This document shows, piece after piece, positions 48,601 through 60,600 of a DNA stretch of 64,000 nucleotides. The notes under the pieces are model-generated. The model was not told the DNA's origin. It ran no database searches and saw only the letters and a program-made list of their open reading frames with translations. The DNA lies in assembly GCA_011009095.1 (NCBI GenBank), contig VTPC01091053.1, forward strand, positions 66,274-130,273. Reading direction: 5' to 3'. The translations under genes and the position numbers were made by a program. The stretch comes from Ignelater luminosus. Lineage: Eukaryota; Arthropoda; Insecta; Coleoptera; Elateridae. Numbering within the stretch: the stretch's first letter is position 1; each line of letters starts with the position of its first letter.

Positions 48601-51600
48601 AGATATAGATTTAAATCCATTACCCCTCAGAGATGATTTTATTGAAGTAGAAATGAACTCGTCAGAATATACAGGTAGGTAAATTATTGTATAGTAAGCA
48701 TGAACATATTTTAATAACAGAATTATTTCAGATACAGAAACAATATTTGATAGCAGTAATGGAATGGAAAGTTCATTCAAATTATTATCAAGTATAAAAG
48801 TAGACCAAAATGTTGCATCCTCTTCAAGTGCTTTTACTGAATTGAAAATAAATTCATCAGAAATGAAAGGTGTTTAACACTATAGTAAATAATACACAAA
48901 CTTTCCTACTTCATCATTACCTTTTTGTGACTTCAATATATTCTTCAAAAAACCAAGACTAATTTTGGTATCATTAATATTAAAACTCCATTTCAAATTG
49001 AAACAAAATGAATTCATTTTAGTATTTAATTTCACATGTTCATTTAGTTCAAAAGTTTGCTTAATTCAGAAAACTAAGTTTGTTTTAACTAAAATGTTGT
49101 ATTTGGTCTTGATAAAGAAATAGGTCATCCTTCGTAATGTCAACTCAGAATTAATTTTGTTATGATTTGGTATGGAGGTTTTAATATTAATGATTATCAA
49201 GATTAATTCTAGCAATTTTTAAAAGAATAATTATATTAATTTTGTAATAATATTATTTTAGATAGTTGTGTTCAAACTGGGAAAACATTGACCCACGATT
49301 CCCCAAGAAAGCTGAAGTTACGATCAAAAATTCGAACCCTTCAACGAAACCTTCTGTCAGTTAAGAGCAACAACACACATGAAATTACTGAAGAAGATGT
49401 GACTACTTTTATGGAAAAGAATTACCCTTCTATTGCAAATTTTGTTAAAATGCAAATTCATTTAACAAAAGTTGCACCAAAAGGGGCAAGATATACAACT
49501 GAATTCAAACAGTTGGCATTAATGATTTATTTCGTGGGTCCAAAAGTGTACAAATTCTTGCAGAAGACTTTACAGCTACCATCCAAGTCTACTTTATTAA
49601 GAATAACTAGAAATTTTCAGCAATCCAAATTCGAGTTAATACACTTGGGACATTAGCTCGAGACTGTGTGTTGTGTTTGGATGAAATGTTTTTTTGTTTT
49701 ACAACATTTCTCAGGATAGCATTATTGGTTATCATCACTCCATTTCTGGTAAATCATATGATGTAGCCAATAATGCCTTAGTTGTTATGGCTAGAGGCAT
49801 TAATAGCAACTGGAAGCAACCTATTGCATATTTCTTTTTAAATTCAATCTGCTCTGTGGATGACTTAATTAAAATTATTTTTAGTGCCACAACAAAATTA
49901 CAAAATATTGGCTTAAATGTCTTATCTGTAGTATCAGATCAAGGCACAAATTTTATGAAATTGTCGAAACAATTAAATGTAACACCAGAAAAGCCATATT
50001 TTTTTATAAACGATAAAAAAGTTTTTTATATATTTGATGTTCCCCACTTGCTCAAATCTACTCGCAATAACTTTTTTGCCCATCATTTTGATTTTTCAGA
50101 AGGTAGAACTAACAAAGCTTTCTTAGAACGCTTTTATGAAAAAGATAAGCAAGAAAAATACAGGTTAGCACCAAAGCTAACAGATATTCACATACATCGT
50201 AATTCATTTCAGAAAATGAAAGTAAAGTATGCAAGCCAGGTCTTTAGTGCAACTGTGGCAGCTGGTTTAAATTGCTATATTTCACTTGGGCAGTTACCAA
50301 ATGAGGCCATGGCAACAGCAACTTTTGTTAAATTAGTGGATACTCTATTTGATATACTGAATTCTTGAAAATTTGGTGCTTCCAAATTTAGTAATAGACC
50401 TTTTATGGGTTCAAGTTACCAAATTGAATTTTTGAAACAAATGCTCAATTTATTTCAAGAATTAAAGGTGGTGACTAAAACAGCTCGAGATGTCACCAAC
50501 AATATGAAATTGATCACAGGATGGCAAATTACCATATCTGCTGTTTTAAACCTGTGGGTAGATTTAAAAAGTAGAAGTTATAAGCATCTTTTTACTCGGC
50601 GTCTAAACCAAGATGGTTTAGAGAATTTAGAAAAGTTAGAAACCTCTTTGGTAATAATAGAAATCCAACTCCAATCCAGTTCGTAAGAGGATTTAAAAGA
50701 TTATTTGCCATTAATTATTTTATGCAATCCGAGGGTAGTAATTGCATTGATGACTTAGACTCTGTTTTAGTAACAATTAATGATGAGTATATGAAACAGC
50801 TTGACTTGATGGTTACATCACCATCATCTCCTCCTACTGCGGTGCATATTGATGTTGATTATTGTCATTGGGACAATGTTACCGAACAAAATGGATTTGA
50901 ATATGTTACTGGTTACCCGGCTAGAAAATGCTGCGAACGCCACAGTTGTGACCTTTGCATTGGTTATATATTTAAAAGTGGGGTGGAAATTATTAATAAT
51001 ACGAATATATATACTCATTTCGGGGCATATAAGAATGCAAAAAACAGTCCTTTTGGAAATTTATGTTTACCAACCATTTTGTTTGCAAACATAGTGCGTG
51101 CAGCTGCTACGTTGCATCTTTTTCTATTGCACTGGATAGTACGCATAGACTCTCTCTTTCGTACATCTTCACAGGCATAAATTTTTAAACTTTAAACCCT
51201 GGCAACCGGGATTCTTGAACGGTTTTTCGCAGGCAACCTTATATCATCGTGTTCGCAATAAAATTATCTTTATTTTGATATAAAATTTATTACTCAAGTA
51301 GATCAGTGAAGGTACTACTTTCGATTCACCTGTTTAAACTTGGCAACCCAATAGTTCTGAAGAGAAAAAGGTAGGCAACCTAACGTTGGCATATTCTACA
51401 GGATTCATACTTTCGATTGGCATTTAATTTTTTGCTCAAGCAAGTCGGTGAAGTAATAAAAAAAAATTAATTATTGAATTTTTAATTAAACATAGCCTTG
51501 AACATATTTCTTTAGGCACCGACACTTTTTTTAACATATTTTATTTCATAAAAAATACTATTCATCGCTCAAGCAGATCGTTAAAGGTCGTTTCAAATAC

Positions 51601-54600
51601 GTATCTTAGACTATAGCAACAGTGTGATCATCCTCAAACTAGTTTTTTAATTCGTCTTTTTTTAAATAAAAAAATAAGGTTGATGGTGGTTACTCGAAAC
51701 CGAAACATTGTACAGGAATTTTGTTAGCGTATTTTAATAGAGAACAAAAAGTGGCAATGGAAAAGTGGTTTTAGTTTTCCGATATCTCTTCAAATAAATA
51801 AAAGAAAAAGTAATAACGAAAATCGAGAAATCTACTTTTTTTTAAATATCTCTGAAACTATCCAAGATATCTAGATTTTGCAAACGCCAACAAAAAGGTC
51901 CTATAAATAGCCAACTTTCATATAATTTAACCGACCCTGTATCTCTTACCGTTTTCAAGATTCTCATGCCGTGCATCCTTATCTTAGACACACTGTATAC
52001 ATAGTCTGTATTTACATTTAAAATTTAAAAAAATTTCTTAACAGAAATTCTTTTACAACGTTTGAATTATGGAGAGATTCTAAAAAAGTAGAATTTTTGC
52101 TAAAACATTCTTTTGTTAAAAAAATTACCTACCCTAAAAGTCTCTTTTTAAACATATGGCGCGCACATTTTTATGTTGTCTCACTTCCACTTATTGTACT
52201 GGATGCAATGCAATTAGAAGGACGGAGTATTTCCAGCATCCGAAAGCAATCGCATTTTAAGGCAATTTTTGGGATCGCTTTGTCGGGCAGAGTACCGAAT
52301 TCTAAAATGTGACTTCAAAACTACGTCATGCGATTGCATTGCAATTCGGCAGAGTGCCATAGCTGATGGCACTAGTGAAACTTCGGCATCATTCCGTAGG
52401 TAATTTTTGTGTCAGGGCCCTGAATTTGACTAGGTGGATTGGATATATTATAACCTATTTTGGCAGTTACAGTTTTTCTTTCTTTGAAGTACATATTTTG
52501 CATATTTCTATTTAACATACATTATATATAAGTAAGTAATTTTAATATTTATCTTTATATACTTAATTTAAAACAAAACAATTATTGTTTATTAGATTCT
52601 AACATCCAAAATGAGTAATTACAAGCATGCAAGTGGTCATCAAAAAAGATTAAAAAAGAAAGTAAAAGACGAAGAAAACAAAAAGCAATATAACGCCTTA
52701 ATGCCATTTTTATTTAAAAAACAGAAAATCAAGAAACGGACAGTAAGATTGAGAAACAAAAATTGAAGAAGATGCCGTTGAAGAACATGAAAATCTTTTG
52801 AAAACCCAAGAAAATAACGATCACAGTGAACAATTATTATGAGAAACTTATGAATCATTTTCAAACGATATTGGTGAATGACCAGAAGTTTTAACGCTGG
52901 AGATGAAAAATATTTACATTAGAAACAAACCTCATCAAAATATTGAATTTATACATGAGGCAAAAAAAAAGAATTTCAAGTACAAGGCAAAATCATTACA
53001 AGGACCTTGCATGAAACAGCATTTATGAAAGAATGGGGTAATGGAGAAGTTGTTAATAGAGAATGGCTTATTTACAGCAGAAAAAATAAATCTGTATATT
53101 GCTATGCATGTAAATTGTTTTCTAACAAAAATACACAATTTTTACAAAAGCGGGGTTTTGACAATTGGAAAAACGTACATGATAGGTTAAAAGATCATGA
53201 AAATTCGATTGACCATAGAACTTGTATAGGTACATTTATTTCTAGATCAAATTTGAAGGGTCGAATTGATGTAGAAATCAACAACCAATGGAATACGGAA
53301 AAACAGTATTGGAGAGAAGTATTAAAAAGGATCGTCTCAACAATAATCTTTTTGTCTAAAAATGATTTGGCATTTTATGGCTCAACAACTAAATTATTTG
53401 AGTCGAATAATGGAAACTATTTAAGTGCACTACAGTACCTTAGTGAGTTTGATCCTTTCTTAGCAAACCATTTGGAAAAATATAAAAACCCCGGTTCTGG
53501 GCACGTCAACTATTTGTCTCCAATAATCTGTGATGAATTTGTTAAAATTATGACGGAGAAATTAAGGAGCACTATTTTAGATAGACTAAAAGAAGCAGAA
53601 TATTATTCTTTAATATTAGATTCAACGCCTGATGTTAAGTCACGTTGATCAGATGACAATAATAGTTAGATATGTTTTGGCAAATGGTAGCCCTGTTGGG
53701 CGATTTTTAAATTTATGTTCATTAAATCTTGTAGGTAATTTTGCTGCAGATTGTTGCCCATTGGCAGTTAGATATTTCAGTACTATTTAAGATATTTACA
53801 CTTGTTTTGCTGCGTCGACATGCCGATGGAATTTAGTAAAAAATCTTTTCCAAGAGAACAATAAATCGCTTACTATTAAACCTGTTGATTTATTTAACGT
53901 GTTTTGGAAAACTTACGTTATTTATCGAATGCAAAGAAATTGCTTATATTCGTTTTGCAATATGTCATATTATATTTTATTTTATTCTGTCAACTACTAC
54001 AATAACAAAAAAATGAGCAAGAGCGGATGCTATTAGAGCCATTATCAACGGATTCAATGAAATTAAATCAGCACTTCAAAAATTAAAAGAAGACGTGCCT
54101 CAAAAAAGATTAACCCAAATAGAAGCAAGAGGTTTATATGATAAGATAAAAAGTTTTGAATTTTGTTTGATGATTGTGTTGTGGAACAAAATGTTAAACA
54201 GGATTAATACAACAAGCAAATCCTTGCAAGAAATAACTGGTAATTTAAATATAGCACTTTATATGAAAGTGTTTTAATGTTATTTTAAAAGATAACCACA
54301 TAGGAAAGAATCGTCAAGAAATGTTAAATTTTATTATAAATAATAATATAATATCAACCTTTTTGAATATGCAAATTCTTCTAAGAATATATCTTACGAT
54401 GCCAATAAGTGGTGAAAAATCTTTCTCTACATTGAAAAGAGTTAAAAATTATTTGAGAAATTCGATAAAAGAAGACAAATTATCTGCACCATCGATACTA
54501 AATATCGAATCCGAGTTAGCACAAAAATTAGATTATGATTCTTTGATTAATATTTTTGCAGAATCTGAAATCAGAGAAAGAATTATATGATTTATTTTTT

Positions 54601-57600
54601 CTAGTTTTTTTATGCATGAAACGTTATTTTTTGTATTAATCTATTGATTATTTTATGTTTGTAATTGTTTTGAAATAAAAATTACTTTAATTTTAAATAT
54701 TACAATTTTATTTATATTTGTAGTATACAAAATTTGTTAAGGGGCCCGTAAATATTATTTTGCCTATGGCCCGCGAAGGTCTAAATTAGGCCCTGGTAAT
54801 GATCTCTGTACTTACGTAGTTAATATCTTTTTGACAAAATCAGTTAATTATTTTTTAATTTTACAGATCCCAGAGTAAATGACTGGCTATTAATGAGTTC
54901 TCCGTTTCCCACGCTGTTCATGTGCTTATCATACGCGTACTCCGTCAAAGTGATAGGACCAAAGTTTATGGAGAATAGGAAGCCGTTTAACCTCAAGAAA
55001 GTGCTCATCGTATATAATTTGGCCCAAGTCTTATTTAGCACATATCTGTTTTACGAGGTTTGTATGGTTATAATGTTTAATCGTAGTTGGGAAATTTTTA
55101 ATTAGCAAGTTGCATTGTAATGTTTGTATTGCCCCACATTTTTCCTTTCGTTATTCAGTATAGTATGATATAAATTAAGTTTGTTTATGAAATGATATCT
55201 TCAAATTAAATAGTTCAGATAAATAATAGTTATTTATTGATATTATTATAATGTTGAAACGTGGTCGTTCTAGTATTAATGATATCCATTATAATAATTA
55301 CACGACATTTTGCATGACGTGTACAATTTATTGAATAAAAGGACGCCTTTGGACTTTTATATTGATGTGCTAGATTTACGTAAAAATAATGGGAACGATA
55401 GCTGTTTTTTTTTCAAAAAACAATCTTTATGTAACTTTACTAATTCTTGATAATTAATACCTGAACATCATTTTTATGTTGTTTGTCAACACAATTTGCC
55501 TTAGAGGTTCATAGAACTGTGTTAGATTCAAGTTTTTATGCTCCTATGGCTAGGTAATTAAGTTCAAGACTAAAAGAAAAAAATAAGTTTATGAGACCAG
55601 AGCCAACTATGCCTTCAATTTAAACATACACAAATTTTTATGATCAACTCAAAAATGACAGGTTACTTTAAAAATTGAATTCAGCAAGACATGTGAAACA
55701 CGAAATGTATTTATGTATTTTGTATGTATATTTAGTGTCTCTCATAAAATTTTTACTTGTCTTACAAGATTTGGGACATCGGATTGATGTATTGTGTCGT
55801 ATTTATTAAAGAAGTCGCCAGAAAGTTACAAGATTGTGCCATAAAGGATTTCTGCCAGCGAAACATTTATGTCAGTTCTAATTGCTGTACGCAATGACAG
55901 AAATATCCATCCATAGTAGTCTTTTATACCAATAATAAATCTCTGCGCAACGAATTGCTTGTTTAAGAGTTCGATGCCAACTTGAAACTGGGCCTTGACC
56001 TGCAGGATATACTACTTTTGATAAGAAGATTGCTTCAGGATCTTTTGGAGTTCAACAACAACATTTCAACATCTGCATATTTTAATAAATTAGCAGCTTC
56101 GCCTACTCCGAAAATGCACTTTAAGGTTTTTTCCGTCAAGTTCAATTTCAAGTTTCACGCTTTCTAAAACCTAACTCGTTTGAAAAACTAGATCGTTTAA
56201 GGTTTCGAACTGATTTTTTGGACAGAAACATGTGGCATGTTTGTTCTGTCAAAGGTCTTTTCTGAACTTGAATAGCTTTTATGGGTTTGGTTTTAATAGC
56301 GCTTTATATTTCATGCAACGATCTCAAAGCTGTGCGAAACGTGAAAATTTACCTACGCTTAGTCGCTTATGCAGTAACTAAGACGCTATTAACTCCAAAT
56401 TGCCATTTAGTGAGATTTTCTATTACTTCTAATTAATTTTCAATTGAGCAGTATTACCAAACCATTTAACCAATGATCATTTTGTAGTTATTTTGTTGAA
56501 AAGTCTGCTAAATAAGTAAATGGTGGAAAAAGTTGCAATTTTGGCAACATTCCAACTAGGACTGCGATTATTTTTCGATATATCAGTATTATCAGTAACG
56601 ATATTCCAACAAAGCAATATACTTTTATATCCGTAAGAATTGTTGATATTATCATTATTATCTGTTATGATGAGTATTCTGTGTTTGCTTTCCCCGCTGG
56701 AATCGACCAAATGAGGACACAACTTTAGTTAGTCATTCTTATTATTCTGATCTCTGAATTGCGAAATATTATCTATGTACTTATTACACTACTTACACCC
56801 ACTCCACCGTTCTGTAACTTGGCGCAGAACACAAGGTCCCTTTTAGTCTCAAAAATATAGGATAGTACCATTTGTACGTATGTATTATAAACTGCTAACC
56901 TAAGTCACATTTAGAGAACCCAATGCACAAGACACCGTCTCAACAAGCTTAAAAGTGCATTGTGGAGTACCGCAAGGTACCATACTTAAACCACTACTTT
57001 TCATAATCTATACAAATGACTTAGAATCTAATTTCAACTGCTTTGACATGTGCTTATATGCAGACGACATTTCTTTCATTGTCGATGGCTCCACAGACGC
57101 TGAACTAAAACAAAAAATTAGAACAACCCTAGAAGAGGCAAAGGTATGTTTTACTGCCAATTTATTAAAACTGAATGTTTATGGAAATGTTTACAAACTT
57201 AAATTAGTAAGAAATTATCAAACTTAAAAAATAACTACACACGAGTGCGCGCAAACACCATATTTCACCAATTTTCACTCTGTTGCTGCCTATGGAATAC
57301 TGTTGTGGGGTATGTCTTCCAAATTTACGCTCTAAAACCGAGCCATCAGATGTCTGCGTAACCTTCTTTTGTTTTTGTTTAGTCGGGGAAAATCTGCACG
57401 CAGACACCCTACAGTCCGTACTATGGGGTCGTGTAGGATTGGCGGACTCAATAAAAACCTCTATAAACATCTGCGTCATCCCTGATGTTACAGGCTACGC
57501 ATCTATCGTCATCCCTCTCCTTTATTCTATACAAGTAGGTCCCAAAACTTTTATGGGCCTGTTTAAAAACTGAGTGAGCCAGTAATCAACGTTTCCGTGG

Positions 57601-60600
57601 CTTCTGTCTGACCAGGTCTTGACATCTCTAATTAATCTTCGCAGACAACCTTATACTAACAATGCTGTCAGAGTAGGCGTTCCACAATGTGGGACCCAGG
57701 GTGGAACCTTGAGGGACCCCACAAGAAATGTCATATTTAGCCCCTGTAGTGAGCACTAGCTTCTTTCTGCTGAGGTAGCTAATGACTATACAACTTTTTT
57801 CAGCTCCTCGATGATCAATGATTCTTTGGATCGTTCCTTCCTGAACCCCAATTGTTCCTCCTTTTTCTTCTCCCTCTTTAAGAGTCAATCTAGATCTTGG
57901 GCTCGGTCCTGTCGTTACGATGTAAATGCGTCCCTCAAGGGTTATGGTATAGCTCACTGTATAGATCCTTCCATTTAAATTGTTTCTGGATTTCCTTATA
58001 GCATCCGGTAATGCTTTCTTTTTGATTTTATATATCGCCCTTGTTTTATCAACGTTGATATCGTTCTAATTGTTTCTGCCGTGTGTCCTTATGTATCTCC
58101 TCCTGGCTCTTATGCATTCGGCTCTCAGTTCTCCTATTTCCTAGGTCCTCCAGTAAACAGATCTCCTCGTTGATGCTATGCCCTGTAGTTGTCCTCTTTT
58201 GCTCGCTTTTGTCAGTTCCTGTCTCGTATTTCCGAGTCCTGTGCCCGTGTTCAAGACACCTAAAGCAGCGACCTATCTAGATTTTCTCCTTTATAGAACA
58301 GTTAGAACAGTTTACCCACCCAATCCTGATTATTTTTATTTTAATTAGGTGGTTCGCTGTTCCTTTTGGTAACTGCACTGTTGCCATGAGTTTTTCAAAT
58401 GTTCCTGTTCGGATAGTCTTAATACGTATCTGTCACTTTTGAAAGTTCCCGTTTTTCTTTTTGTTGCCTAATGCTTGTTTCACTTCCTTCGATGCGGTTG
58501 TGGGGTTCATTCCTATATATATAGATCGTCGTACTTGCACTTTTCTTCCGTTTCGTTGCCAAGCTTTCTTGCCATATTCTCTGCCGGTCCTGCAGGTTCT
58601 ATTTATTTTAACACCGGTCTTCTTAATATCCACCTCTTGTTTCAGTCTCTTTAAAAGGTCTGCAGAAGTGTTATCTTCCGTTTTTATTAAGATCTTGCCT
58701 TCTTACTTATTGGTTGCGCTCTATGTATACTTATTTGCCCGCAAATGTATACTCACTGATTTTTTTAAGTACTGTACCCCCAGACCTTTCTGCAACTTGT
58801 TTAATGATCTTTTGTTTAATCTTCGATGTCCGTGTTCTTCGTGCCGTTTTTATTGATGTTGATCGGAGTTATATGTATATCCAACCATATGCATTGACCC
58901 ACATGACCTTCAGCCACAACCAATGCACACCTGCAACATTTGTGCGTCAGCCCACGGTACCACACATCTGGTTATCAATATTGGCAACATCTTGACTTCA
59001 ACACAAGATTTTAACAAGATACACTTTAACTCAATTTAACTATTGTAAGGATAAAAATGAAACTTTGTCTCATTTAAGGTCGCTTTCGGCCACCAACAGT
59101 CATCCTTTCATTTCTATAAACATTGCCATCTTTGGCAGCAAATACCCAAAACCATCTCAAAAGAACTGGTGGCGCTAAGAAAGAGCAACGAAACCAAAAC
59201 TTTTTAATCCTAACAACCTGTAGTATTGCTGCCACATTTAATAAATGTTAGTACTTTCATGTTTTATGAATTCTCAACGAGCCTTTTCTGTCCAGTCCGA
59301 CACTGGATCTCGCGATGGATTTTTTTGGCTGTGCCTGTGATCTGGAATTTAGGCAACTCCAAAGATTCTTTGAACTGTACCTCTTCTTTGAATATGGCTG
59401 CGGTTGTTGCTTGTTCTTGTGTCGGAGATCTAGAATTGAGTAGAGAACTTCCAAGAAAAGCATATGCAATTTACGGTTTTCAACAAGTCCATTCCTCTTA
59501 GCACATTGTACATTATTGTGGACGTGGTGTACTGTATGTCTCCTTTGGATATTTTGAATGTCATAGGCTCCATTTGTGAAACGTCGTTTATTTGAACGAA
59601 ATAATTCTTTTTATCTATTTAAATTATTTAAATACCGGTGGTAGCAGTGGTTAACACAGCGCTGAGTATCTGTCGTTTTATTACAATAAACTGATTACAA
59701 GAAAAGTCACCGGGAAGTCTTTGGACGCTATTCCTAATAAGATCGTAATTACCCCAACATTGTCATCAAAATACTTAAAACACACATTAACAAAAAAATA
59801 GTAAAAGTCTCATACTAAAATATAAAAGAGCTTGATTGCAATTTGCACGCCATCGTGTTTTTATGATACGCAGTGATAAAGCAACGTAAGAGATGAGCAA
59901 ACATTGAAATCAAAGAAAGAAGCCAATACCCTGAAGATGTTATCTAAGTACCAACAACATCCTGTATAAATTCTGAAGATCACGAGGGCATGTGTTAATA
60001 ACTTCTAAAGGGCTATATCTATGCTGAGAATTTAAGATCTATGCTTAGCCCAAAAGTTTTTCCTAGTTGGAACGTCTTTTTGGAACTGAACATCAGACAT
60101 CCATCTGTTTGCTAAAAGTTGAGCCCAACCCAACGTTATTTGCATAGTTTGTTTTCTGTTTAACAATTTTCCTTCCCAAAACGAAAACCTTGCTTTTTAT
60201 CTGTTAAAAATGAAACCGTTTGAGCAAAGTGCAGATAAGGCAACCAACAACCTGGAAAACCTAGAAATTCTGGAGTACACCGGGAATTTAATGGCAGCTA
60301 GAGATCTTTAAAGTCGGCCATTGTTTGTAGTTGTTGCTGTACCAGTACAGCGCAACTTAAGAAGTACCAGGGCCGATGCTAGGGTATTTGGTGCTCATGG
60401 CAAAATTTCTTAAAGCGTCTTAGTATGATAAACAAGGTTGTGTAGGGTGCGTTTAATGTCAGTATGAATTGTCTTAATGACCAAGGTGCAACCCTAATTA
60501 CCGAGAAGTCTATGGGAAGTCACTGTATCTACATGTTCTTGCGCCGACACTGCATGCACTTTATTGCTCTATTGGAGCTTCGCGACATTCTTTTTGTTCT

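Noticed and set aside
58083..59501. Cys-rich + strand ORFs
   Set aside because: They are antisense to the R1-like gag and RT fragments.
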